Source: Thiohalocapsa halophila (GTDB lineage Bacteria; Pseudomonadota; Gammaproteobacteria; Chromatiales; Chromatiaceae). Taken from it: a DNA stretch of 64,000 bases. Made by a program: the position numbers and the translations under genes. Below, piece by piece: positions 55,942 through 64,000 of the stretch. The notes under the pieces are model-generated. The model did not search any database, was not told the DNA's origin, and saw only the letters and a list, made by a program, of their open reading frames with translations. Within the stretch, counting starts at the first letter, position 1. Every line of letters begins with the position of its first letter. The stretch covers positions 62,001 to 126,000 of the forward strand of contig NZ_NRRV01000004.1 of NCBI RefSeq assembly GCF_016583825.1, read 5' to 3'.

Positions 55942-57669
55942 TCAGGCGGCGAGCCTGCGCTCCAGGAAGGGGACGATGTCGTCGAGGCCGATCAGCTGCA
56001 TGTCGGCGTCGCTGCGGCCCTTGTACTCCACCTGGCCGTTGTCCAGGTGCTTGTCGCCCACCACCACTCGGTGCGGGATGCCGATCAGCTCCATATCCGC
56101 GAACATGAAGCCCGGGCGCACGTCGCGGTCGTCCAGCAGCACCTCGATGCCGACGGCGTGCAGGCGCTCGTAGAGGTCGTCGACGGCCTCGCGCACCCGG
56201 AAGGACTTGGCGTATTTCATGGGCAGCAGCGCCACCTCGAAGGGCGCGATGGCCGTCGGCCAGATGATGCCGCGGTCGTCATGGCTCTGCTCGATGGCGG
56301 CGGCGACCACGCGGGAGACGCCGATGCCGTAGCAGCCCATGGTCATGGTGACCGCCTTGCCGGCCTCGTCCAGCACCTTGGCCTGCATGGCCTGCGAGTA
56401 CTTGGTGCCGAGCTGGAAGATGTGGCCCACCTCGATGCCGCGGGCGATGGTGATCCGGCCGGCGCCGTCCGGGCTGGGATCGCCCTCCACCACGTTGCGC
56501 AGGTCGGCGACCGCCGGCAGCGGCAGGTCGCGGCCCCAGTTGAGCCCGAGCCAATGCTTGCCGTCGGTGTTGGCGCCGGCGCTGAAGTCCGCGGCGACGG
56601 CGGCGGCGCGGTCGACGATGCAGGGCAGGGGCAGGTCCTTCGGCCCCAGCGATCCGGGACCGGCGCCGACGGCGGCACGGATCTCGTCTTCGGTGGCCAT
56701 GCGCAGCGGGCTCAGCACCCCCGGCAGCTTCTCGGCCTTGACGGCGTTCAGCTCGTGGTCGCCGCGCACCAGCAGCGCCACCAGGCCCTGCTCCTCGCCC
56801 GTCTGCGGATTCGCGGCGGCCACCACCAGGGTCTTGACGGTGCGCTCGATGGGCTGGGCGAAGCCTTCCACCAAGTCGGCGATGGTCTTGGCGTTCGGGG
56901 TGTCGATGATGCGGGCGTCCTCGCTCGCTGCCGCCGGCGCGTCCGTGGGGGCGACGGCCTCCGCCAGCTCGACGTTGGCGGCATAGTCGCTGTCGGTGGA
57001 GAAGGCGATGGCGTCTTCGCCGGAGGCCGCCAGCACGTGGAACTCGTGCGAGGCATTGCCGCCGATGGCGCCGGTGTCCGCCTGCACGGCGCGGAAGTCG
57101 AGCCCACAGCGGCGGAAGATGCGGCTGTAGGTGTCGTACATGACCTGATAGGTCTCGCCCAGCGAGTCCTGGTCCAGGTGGAAGGAGTAGGCGTCCTTCA
57201 TCAGGAACTCGCGGGCGCGCATGACGCCGAAGCGCGGGCGCACCTCGTCGCGGAACTTAGTCTGAATCTGGTAGTAGTTGACCGGGAGCTGCTTGTAGCT
57301 TTTCAGCTCGTTGCGCGCGAGGTCGGTGATGATCTCCTCATGCGTGGGGCCGAAGCAGAAATCCCGCTCGTGCCGGTCCTTGATGCGCAACAGCTCCGGG
57401 CCGTACTGGTCCCAGCGCCTGGACTCCTGCCACAGCTCCGCCGGCTGCACCGCCGGCATGGAGACCTCCAGCGCCCCGGCGCGGTCCATTTCTTCGCGCA
57501 CGATGCGCTCCACCTTGCGCAGCACCCGAAGCCCCAGGGGCAGCCAGGTATAGAGGCCGGCGGCGAGCTTGCGGATCATGCCGGCGCGCAGCATCAGCCG
57601 GTGGCTCGCGATCTCCGCGTCGGCCGGGGTCTCTTTGACGGTCTGGAGCGGAAACCGGGACGTGCGCAT
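55942..57669 (-). CDS. proS: Prolyl-tRNA synthetase, bacterial type
   Basis: 575 residues; charges tRNA-Pro. Class II motifs are visible: [15 protein letters not shown] (motif 1), [21 protein letters not shown] (motif 2) split around RPR, and [10 protein letters not shown] (motif 3). The YbaK-type editing domain lies between about 225 and 385 (the long insertion of bacterial ProRS), and the anticodon-binding domain at the C-terminus. Full length. Faces away from the 66-residue gene at 57825. Confidence 0.98.
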   Translation of the reverse strand: MRTSRFPLQTVKETPADAEIASHRLMLRAGMIRKLAAGLYTWLPLGLRVLRKVERIVREEMDRAGALEVSMPAVQPAELWQESRRWDQYGPELLRIKDRHERDFCFGPTHEEIITDLARNELKSYKQLPVNYYQIQTKFRDEVRPRFGVMRAREFLMKDAYSFHLDQDSLGETYQVMYDTYSRIFRRCGLDFRAVQADTGAIGGNASHEFHVLAASGEDAIAFSTDSDYAANVELAEAVAPTDAPAAASEDARIIDTPNAKTIADLVEGFAQPIERTVKTLVVAAANPQTGEEQGLVALLVRGDHELNAVKAEKLPGVLSPLRMATEDEIRAAVGAGPGSLGPKDLPLPCIVDRAAAVAADFSAGANTDGKHWLGLNWGRDLPLPAVADLRNVVEGDPSPDGAGRITIARGIEVGHIFQLGTKYSQAMQAKVLDEAGKAVTMTMGCYGIGVSRVVAAAIEQSHDDRGIIWPTAIAPFEVALLPMKYAKSFRVREAVDDLYERLHAVGIEVLLDDRDVRPGFMFADMELIGIPHRVVVGDKHLDNGQVEYKGRSDADMQLIGLDDIVPFLERRLAA

Positions 57670-57824
57670 GGCGGGTGGCGGCTGGCTGGCACAAAGCCGC
57701 TGAGTCTAGCCGCGCGCGCAGGACCGGGCAACCTGAGAGGCGGGCAGCCACTTGCGATCGTGACCTGACTCCGACCCCGGATTGCTATGATCACGCTTCT
57801 GTCGCGAGACCTTCGAGAACAGAC

Positions 57825-58025
57825 ATGGCCCTGGCGCAGGAAGACATCCAGTTCATCAAAGACCACCTCGGGGAGTGGTTGGCGGAGCAGTCCCTTGGCA
57901 AACCGCCGGCCGTCTACGAGATCGAGCTGCGCGAGCGCATGGACCGATTCATGATCTGGTCCTTCGGCACCACGCTCGGCGCTGCCGGGCTGGTGGTTAC
58001 CTTGGTCAAGTTCTGGAATCCCTGA
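57825..58025 (+). CDS. Small protein with amphipathic helix and C-terminal membrane helix
   Basis: 66 residues: a soluble acidic helix (EDIQFIKDHLGEWLAEQS), a second helix (YEIELRERMDRFMIW) and one membrane segment (TTLGAAGLVVTLVKFW). No family recognised; the layout is like small phage or envelope accessory proteins. Coding is likely because the start is crisp and the composition fits a folded tail-anchored protein, but conservation is not testable here. Confidence 0.6.
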   Translation: MALAQEDIQFIKDHLGEWLAEQSLGKPPAVYEIELRERMDRFMIWSFGTTLGAAGLVVTLVKFWNP

Positions 58026-58173
58026 GCGCCCGACCCCGCCCGAGTCGGCGGGGGCCGCGTCGGGCTTTACGGACCGCCCGCAGACCGACGGCCGTGGGGT
58101 TGGCCGCCACCGGCGAGAGGGTAGAGCGCGTCGCTCCGACCAGCGCCGCCTTGAGCCGCGCCGGGAAGCTTGC

Positions 58174-58521
58174 TCAGCCGAAGGTGCGCCCGTCGAAGCC
58201 GAACAGGTGGCGGGGCGGTGACGCGAATTCGATGTAGACCCGCGCCTTGGGCACGCCCAGGTGGCGTTCGATGAAGTCGCAGAGCGCAGCGGATAGCGCC
58301 GGGGTGCTGTCTTCTGGGAGGCCCAGGCTCTTCAGCTCCAGATACGCGCAGGGTGTTACATCGCCACCGAAGCTCATGTCGGCGACGGGCTCCACTAGCA
58401 CCATGACAAACCCCTCGGGCTTGCCGAGGAGCTTGGCGACGGCGGCGGAGGCGGCCTGCAGCAGGTCATCCCGCGGATGCGGCGGCAGCTCGGCGTTGGT
58501 CTTGATGATCAGCGTGGGCAT
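58174..58521 (-). CDS. MIF/tautomerase family protein
   Basis: 115 residues beginning MPTLIIKTN; the catalytic N-terminal Pro2 of the tautomerase superfamily is present. ELPPHPRDDLLQAASAAVA and GVPKARVYIEFASPPRHLFGFDG match the phenylpyruvate tautomerase/MIF branch. GGAGA precedes the ATG. Likely a trimeric cytosolic keto-enol tautomerase; the substrate is unknown. Confidence 0.9.
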   Translation of the reverse strand: MPTLIIKTNAELPPHPRDDLLQAASAAVAKLLGKPEGFVMVLVEPVADMSFGGDVTPCAYLELKSLGLPEDSTPALSAALCDFIERHLGVPKARVYIEFASPPRHLFGFDGRTFG

Positions 58522-58885
58522 GCTTTGGTCTCCGTGGCAGTGGGTATGCGGGCGGCGGACGAGGGCTGGTGCCGGACCCGCTCGTGATGGCGGTCTGTTC
58601 ATTCGCAGCGTTTTCGCTGACAACAGGGTCTTGACCGCTGTTACCGGGTTCACGTATTTTGGAGCGTTCGCCGGCATCTAGTGCGCCGTGTGCCGGCAAT
58701 GGCCGCTTCCCTCGGCTGCTGCCGATGTGTCCCGTTGTGTCAGCGGGCGCTCCGCCGTCCGTGTACCGCGCGGTGCGCGGTTGGATGTCTCGCGCGCGCA
58801 CGCAGCAAATTATGAGCACTTGCGCGGACCACCCGCCGCCACCACTGCCTGCTGCCGGTAAGTGTCTTCGAGAGGTCAGTCCCCC
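58522..58885. other. 364-base leader region of the ilv operon
   Basis: Between the divergent tautomerase gene and ilvI. TTGACC (58631) with TATTTT 18 bases on (58655) is a plausible promoter, leaving a leader of about 220 bases. I looked for a leucine/valine/isoleucine-rich leader peptide with an attenuator hairpin and found none that is clear. Confidence 0.4.
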
Positions 58886-60691
58886 ATGGATCAAGTCAAG
58901 CCGGATCAACTCACCCCCGAGCAGCCCCGGCCGGCTGCCGGGCCTCGCCCGGAGACGGCAGCGCCCGAGCTGAGCGGCGCCGAGATCACGGTACAGGCCC
59001 TGATCGACGAGGGGGTCGAATTCGTCTTCGGCTATCCCGGCGGGGCGGTGCTGCACATCTATGATGCGCTGTTCAAGCGCGACGAGGTCAAACACATTCT
59101 GGTGCGCCACGAGCAGGGCGCAACCCATGCCGCCGACGGCTATGCCCGCGCCACCGGCAAGGTCGGCGTCTGTCTGGTGACCTCCGGCCCCGGCGCCACC
59201 AATGCCGTCACGGGCATCGCCACCGCGCACATGGACTCCATCCCGATGGTGGTCATCACGGGGCAGGTGCCCACGCCGGTCATCGGCAGTGACGCCTTCC
59301 AGGAGGTCGACACCGTCGGCATCACCCGGCCGTGCGTCAAGCACAACTTCCTGGTGAAGCGTGTGGAGGACCTCGCCGAGACCATCAAGAAGGCCTTTTT
59401 CATCGCCAGCTCCGGTCGGCCCGGGCCTGTGGTGGTGGATATTCCCAAGGACGTTACGGACCCGAACGTCAAGATCCCTTACCGCTATCCGGCGGAGATC
59501 GCGATGCGCTCCTACAGCCCGGCGCAGCGGGGTCACCAGGGGCAGATCAAGAAGGCCGTCGAGAAGATGCTCGCGGCCAAGCGCCCGGTGGTCTACACCG
59601 GCGGCGGCGTGGTGCTCGGCGATGCGTCGGAGGCATTGACCGCACTGGTGCGCGAGCTCGGCTTCCCCATCACCAGCACGCTGATGGGCCTCGGCGCCTA
59701 TCCGATGACGGACCAGCAGTTCCTCGGCATGCTCGGCATGCACGGCACCTACGAGGCCAACATGGCCATGCACGAGACGGACTGCCTCATCGCCATCGGC
59801 GCCCGCTTCGACGACCGTGTCACCGGCAAGATCGAGCACTTCTGCCCGCATGCCGAGATCATCCATGTGGACGTGGACCCATCGTCCATCTCCAAGACCG
59901 TCAAGGTGCACGTGCCCATCGTCGGCCCGGTGCAGACCGTGCTTCAGGACATGCTGGCAGTGGTCAAGGACACCGGCGGCCGCCCGGACCGGGACGCGCT
60001 CACGGCCTGGTGGCAGCAGATCGACGATTGGAAGGGCATCGACTGCCTGCGCTACGACCGCACCAGCCCGGTCATCAAGCCGCAATTTGCGGTGGAGACC
60101 CTGTACAAGGTCACCAACGGCGAGCTCTTTCTGACCTCCGATGTGGGTCAGCACCAGATGTTCGCGGCCCAGTTCTACCCCTTCGATAAGCCGCGGCGCT
60201 GGATCAACTCCGGTGGCCTGGGCACCATGGGCTTCGGTCTGCCGGCGGCCATGGGCGTGCAGCTGGCCTTCCCGGAGGCGCCCGTCGCTTGTATCTCTGG
60301 CGAGGCGAGCATCCTCATGTGCATCCAGGAGATGGCCACCTGCAAGCAGTATGATCTGCCCGTGAAGGTCGTGCTGCTCAACAACGGCTATATGGGCATG
60401 GTGCGCCAATGGCAGGAGTTCTTCTACGAAAGCCGTTACGCCCATTCCTACGTGGACGCCCTGCCGGACTTCGTACAGCTCGCCGAGAGCTTCGGCCATG
60501 TCGGCATGCGCGTGGAGAAGCCCGATGAGCTGGAGGCCGCGATGACCGAGGCCTTCGCCATGAAAGACCGCTTCGTATTCCTCGACGTCATCGTCGACCC
60601 CGCGGAGAACGTCTATCCGATGATCGCCGCCGGCAAGGGCCACCACGAGATGGAGCTGCCGCCGACGATGTCGGAGCGGGAGTTGGCCTGA
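58886..60691 (+). CDS. ilvI: Acetolactate synthase, large (catalytic) subunit
   Basis: 601 residues; condenses pyruvate with pyruvate or 2-oxobutyrate, first common step to valine, leucine and isoleucine. TPP-binding Glu in RHEQGATHAADGYAR, FAD-type central domain, and the TPP/Mg motif starting SGEASILMCIQEMA and ending LLNN (Glu in place of the usual Asp, as in some other gammaproteobacteria). It has an N-terminal extension of about 30 residues before AEITVQALIDEGVEFVF. First gene of ilvI-ilvN-ilvC. Confidence 0.97.
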   Translation: MDQVKPDQLTPEQPRPAAGPRPETAAPELSGAEITVQALIDEGVEFVFGYPGGAVLHIYDALFKRDEVKHILVRHEQGATHAADGYARATGKVGVCLVTSGPGATNAVTGIATAHMDSIPMVVITGQVPTPVIGSDAFQEVDTVGITRPCVKHNFLVKRVEDLAETIKKAFFIASSGRPGPVVVDIPKDVTDPNVKIPYRYPAEIAMRSYSPAQRGHQGQIKKAVEKMLAAKRPVVYTGGGVVLGDASEALTALVRELGFPITSTLMGLGAYPMTDQQFLGMLGMHGTYEANMAMHETDCLIAIGARFDDRVTGKIEHFCPHAEIIHVDVDPSSISKTVKVHVPIVGPVQTVLQDMLAVVKDTGGRPDRDALTAWWQQIDDWKGIDCLRYDRTSPVIKPQFAVETLYKVTNGELFLTSDVGQHQMFAAQFYPFDKPRRWINSGGLGTMGFGLPAAMGVQLAFPEAPVACISGEASILMCIQEMATCKQYDLPVKVVLLNNGYMGMVRQWQEFFYESRYAHSYVDALPDFVQLAESFGHVGMRVEKPDELEAAMTEAFAMKDRFVFLDVIVDPAENVYPMIAAGKGHHEMELPPTMSERELA

Positions 60692-60739
60692 TGCCGGTCG
60701 CGGCAGCGTCTTTCCGCGGCGCATCTCTCGTTGGCCATA

Positions 60740-60810
60740 GTACGAAGTACGAAGTACGGAGTACGGGGGCGAGGCGCTCTGTACGTACTCCGTACTCCGT
60801 ACTCCGTACT
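60740..60810. repeat. GTAC-core repeat hairpin between ilvI and ilvN
   Basis: Left arm of three GAAGTACG/GGAGTACG units, GC-rich centre, right arm of four GTACTCC units. The arms are complementary, so the ilvI-ilvN transcript could fold here. Same family as 9204-9284 and 9555-9610. Confidence 0.85.
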
Positions 60811-60865
60811 TGAAGCTCCGTTCTCAATACTCAGCGCTCGAAGCTGTTTCTGGAAGCACATCCGT

Positions 60866-61357
60866 ATGCGCCACATCCTTTCAATGCTGGTCGAAAACGA
60901 ATCCGGCGCGCTCTCGCGCATCGCCGGGCTGTTTTCCGCCCGCGGCTACAACATCGAGTCCCTCACGGTTGCGCCGACGGACGAGCCGACGCTCTCGCGT
61001 ATGACCCTGGTCACCAGCGGCAATGACGACATCGTCGAGCAGATCAAGAAACAGCTGAACAAGCTCATCGACGTGGTGAAGCTCCAGGACCTATCCGAGG
61101 GCGAGCACATCGAGCGCGAGATGATGCTCATCAAGCTGAAGGCCGCCCGCCCGGACCGCGAAGAGCTGAAGCGCCTCACCGATATCTTCCGCGCCAAGAT
61201 CATCGACGTGACCGACGTGAGCTATGTCGTCGAGCTCACGGGCGCCTCGAAGAAGCTCGACGCCTTCATCGAGTCGGTCCCCGAAGGTCTGATCACCGAG
61301 GTCGTACGCTCGGGACCGACCGGTATCTTGCGCGGTGAGAAGGGATTGACCCTCTAG
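60866..61357 (+). CDS. ilvN: Acetolactate synthase, small regulatory subunit
   Basis: 163 residues. An ACT domain at the N-terminus (RHILSMLVENESGALSRIAG, then LFSARGYNIESLTV) binds valine for feedback control; the C-terminal half (REMMLIKLKA, VSYVVELTG, EVVRSGPTGILRG) is the conserved regulatory-subunit domain. It activates and controls IlvI. Separated from ilvI by 174 bases holding the GTAC hairpin. Confidence 0.97.
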   Translation: MRHILSMLVENESGALSRIAGLFSARGYNIESLTVAPTDEPTLSRMTLVTSGNDDIVEQIKKQLNKLIDVVKLQDLSEGEHIEREMMLIKLKAARPDREELKRLTDIFRAKIIDVTDVSYVVELTGASKKLDAFIESVPEGLITEVVRSGPTGILRGEKGLTL

Positions 61358-61358
61358 G

Positions 61359-62509
<1,151 letters not shown>

Positions 62510-62530
62510 GCTGGACCCACTTGGCATCCT

Positions 62531-62577
62531 CGTTCCCGGGCTCCGCCCGGGAACGCGGCCGCGAGGCTCCGCCTCGC
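62531..62577. terminator. Double hairpin after ilvC
   Basis: Two perfect hairpins in tandem: CGTTCCCGGGC-TCC-GCCCGGGAACG (62531-62555) and GCGAGGC-TCC-GCCTCGC (62561-62577), both with a TCC loop. No T-run follows, so this may be a repeat element acting as an mRNA end protector or a factor-dependent terminator. Confidence 0.6.
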
Positions 62578-62671
62578 CTGCCCGATCCGAAAGGCAGAGC
62601 CTCCAGGCCGGCTTTCCAAGCCGAATACCTTGGGTAACTATTGCCCGCGCCCGCCCTGGCCATCGCCAGGC

Positions 62672-62760
62672 GTAGGTCGGGCCGACGCCAGGAGGCCCGA
62701 CGATCGGGCGGGCAGAACCGGCGCAGATCGGGCTTCGTCCCTCAGCCCGACTCGCGGAAC
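62672..62760. repeat. GTAGGTCGG-family repeat, degenerate
   Basis: GTAGGTCGGGCCGACGCC, then GGAGGCCCGACGATCGGGC and later CTCAGCCCGACTCGCGG; related to 46846-46919 and to half-elements near 26640 and 45600. Confidence 0.6.
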
Positions 62761-62791
62761 CGATCTGTACGACCCACAAAGCGGCGCCTGC

Positions 62792-64000
62792 CTAAAGACC
62801 GGATGGCGGCTCCGCGTCATCAAGCCGCTCCACCAGCACCTTGTCCACGCGCTGCTGGTCCATGTCCACCACCTCGAAGCGCAGCCCGGCGGCCTCGAAG
62901 TGCTCCGAGGCCCGCGGCACCCGCCCCAGGGTGTGCATCACGTATCCGCCCAGGGTGTGGAAGCTTGCCCCTTCTTCGCCCGGCAGCGGCGCGTCCATGC
63001 CGAGCTCGGCGCGCACTCGCTCCAGCGGCAGGCTGCCGTCCATCAGCCAGGAGCCGTCGGCGCGGCGGGTGATCTCGTCCGCGTGCTCGGCATCGTCGCC
63101 GAGAGGCGTGCCGACGATGGCGGTGAGCACGTCTGCGAGAGTCACCAGGCCCTCGAGGCTGCCGTACTCGTCGACGATGAGTGCCAGGTTCATGCGGTTG
63201 TCGCGGAAGATTTCCAGCAGCTGTGCCGCATGCAGACTCTCCGGCACGAACACCGGCTGCTGCACCAGGCGCTGGAGCTCGTCCGTCGCCGGCGTCGCCG
63301 TCGCCAGACAGCCCGGCAGCAAATCCGCCAGCCGCAGCACCCCGAGCAGGTGGTCATCGAGCCCGTCGCGATGCACCGGCACCAGGGTGTGCCTGAGCGC
63401 CGCCAGCGAGAGCTTCAGCGCCTCCTGCTCCTGCGCCAAGTCCAGGGCCTCGATCTCGTTGCGCGGTGTCATGATGGCGCCGATGGGGAGCTCGTCGAGG
63501 CGCAGCACATTGGCGACCATCGGCTCCTCGCTCGCGTGAAACACCCCCGCCTGGGCACCCTGAGCCATCAACACCCGGATTTCTTCGTCGCTCACCGGCG
63601 GCTCCCCGCCGCGGCGGGCGCCGATCAGGCGCAGCAGCAGCCGGCTGGAGGCCGACAGCAGCCAGACCACGGGCAGGGCGGCGCGACATAGCCAGCCCAG
63701 CGGGCGGGCGACCGCGGAAGCCAGTGCCTCGGGGGCGAGGAGCGCCAGCTGCTTGGGCACCAGCTCGCCGACCACCACCGACAGGTAGGTGATCGCACCC
63801 ACCACCAGCACCAGCGCCAGCAGGTCCGCTGAGGGCGCCAGCAGCGGGATGCTGGAGAGCGTCTCGCGCACCGGCTGCGCCAGGGCCGCCTCCCCGAGCG
63901 CACCCATGAGCACCCCCACCAGGGTGATCCCGACCTGGATGGTGGACAGAAAGGCCCCCGGGTCCTCCTTGAGCGCGATGGCCTGACGCGCGCCGAGGCG
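62792..64000 (-). CDS. CNNM/HlyC-CorC family membrane protein with CBS domains, 5' end beyond window
   Basis: 403 visible residues; the reading frame continues past 64000. A DUF21/CNNM membrane domain (STIQVGITLVGVLMGALGEA, later LVVGAITYLSVVVGELVPKQ) is followed by two CBS domains (about PRNEIEALDL and RDNRMNLALIVDEYG) and a C-terminal CorC_HlyC domain (GSWLMDGSLPLERVRAELG, FHTLGGYVMHTLGRVP). Family members are linked to Mg/Co homeostasis; older names call them hemolysin-like. Otherwise ordinary. Confidence 0.94.
   Translation of the reverse strand, partial: RLGARQAIALKEDPGAFLSTIQVGITLVGVLMGALGEAALAQPVRETLSSIPLLAPSADLLALVLVVGAITYLSVVVGELVPKQLALLAPEALASAVARPLGWLCRAALPVVWLLSASSRLLLRLIGARRGGEPPVSDEEIRVLMAQGAQAGVFHASEEPMVANVLRLDELPIGAIMTPRNEIEALDLAQEQEALKLSLAALRHTLVPVHRDGLDDHLLGVLRLADLLPGCLATATPATDELQRLVQQPVFVPESLHAAQLLEIFRDNRMNLALIVDEYGSLEGLVTLADVLTAIVGTPLGDDAEHADEITRRADGSWLMDGSLPLERVRAELGMDAPLPGEEGASFHTLGGYVMHTLGRVPRASEHFEAAGLRFEVVDMDQQRVDKVLVERLDDAEPPSGL

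Noticed and set aside
58522..58885. Classical attenuator with branched-chain amino acid leader peptide before ilvI
   Set aside because: No short frame rich in Leu, Val or Ile codons followed by competing hairpins and a T-run could be found.

Overview
The window is high-GC DNA from a gammaproteobacterium, most likely a sulfur-storing purple sulfur bacterium (Chromatiales) or a close relative. The best single clue is a Gly/Tyr/Trp-rich secreted protein at 28709-29044 that looks like a sulfur globule envelope protein. A SulP anion permease, a rhodanese/metallo-beta-lactamase protein and multiheme cytochrome genes fit this. The placement is inference from gene content; no rRNA or tRNA gene was seen.

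Layout. 1-7.5 kb: rpe (cut by the window edge), a small membrane protein and trmO in an overlapping string with a methyltransferase; then cytochrome b561, a secreted endonuclease/exonuclease/phosphatase-fold protein, a SulP permease with a coiled-coil insert, and two small unknowns. 7.6-13.7 kb: zwf, gndA and glgX on the minus strand (oxidative pentose phosphate and glycogen breakdown) and a divergent Nudix hydrolase. Nested inverted repeats fill the zwf-gndA gap. 13.7-21.3 kb: a decayed accessory island with a broken NERD-kinase gene, two toxin-antitoxin-like pairs lying between duplicated flanks, a HerA-type ATPase remnant, a DUF29 gene and a PIN fragment. 21.8-28.4 kb: three overlapping genes for a membrane/pentaheme-c/TPR fusion, an FG-GAP/ASPIC-UnbV protein and a TPR protein; this is the best candidate for an undescribed system. 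28.7-38.6 kb: sulfur globule protein, adk, a RES toxin remnant, a degenerate trypsin-fold protein, a Gld-type ABC operon with a permease-GldG fusion, a REP array and an alpha/beta hydrolase-OsmC fusion.

38.6-51.4 kb: rhodanese-MBL protein, a VapBC pair with a likely operator, BT1-like transporter, sulfotransferase-like protein, polysaccharide flippase, aldo/keto reductase, Bcr/CflA transporter, histidine phosphatase, an ABC-2 exporter pair and a DUF2892 protein. 51.7-64 kb: a DegS-like protease, a lipoprotein, a membrane alpha/beta hydrolase downstream of fabA, proS, a tautomerase, the branched-chain amino acid genes ilvI-ilvN-ilvC, and a CNNM/HlyC-type CBS protein cut by the window edge.

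Short repeats are a strong theme. Families built on GTAC-core units, CACGAAG, CTGAGGG, GTGGGAGCGGCAT and GTAGGTCGG sit mostly between genes, often between genes of one operon (zwf/gndA, ilvI/ilvN, ilvN/ilvC, the ABC-2 pair).
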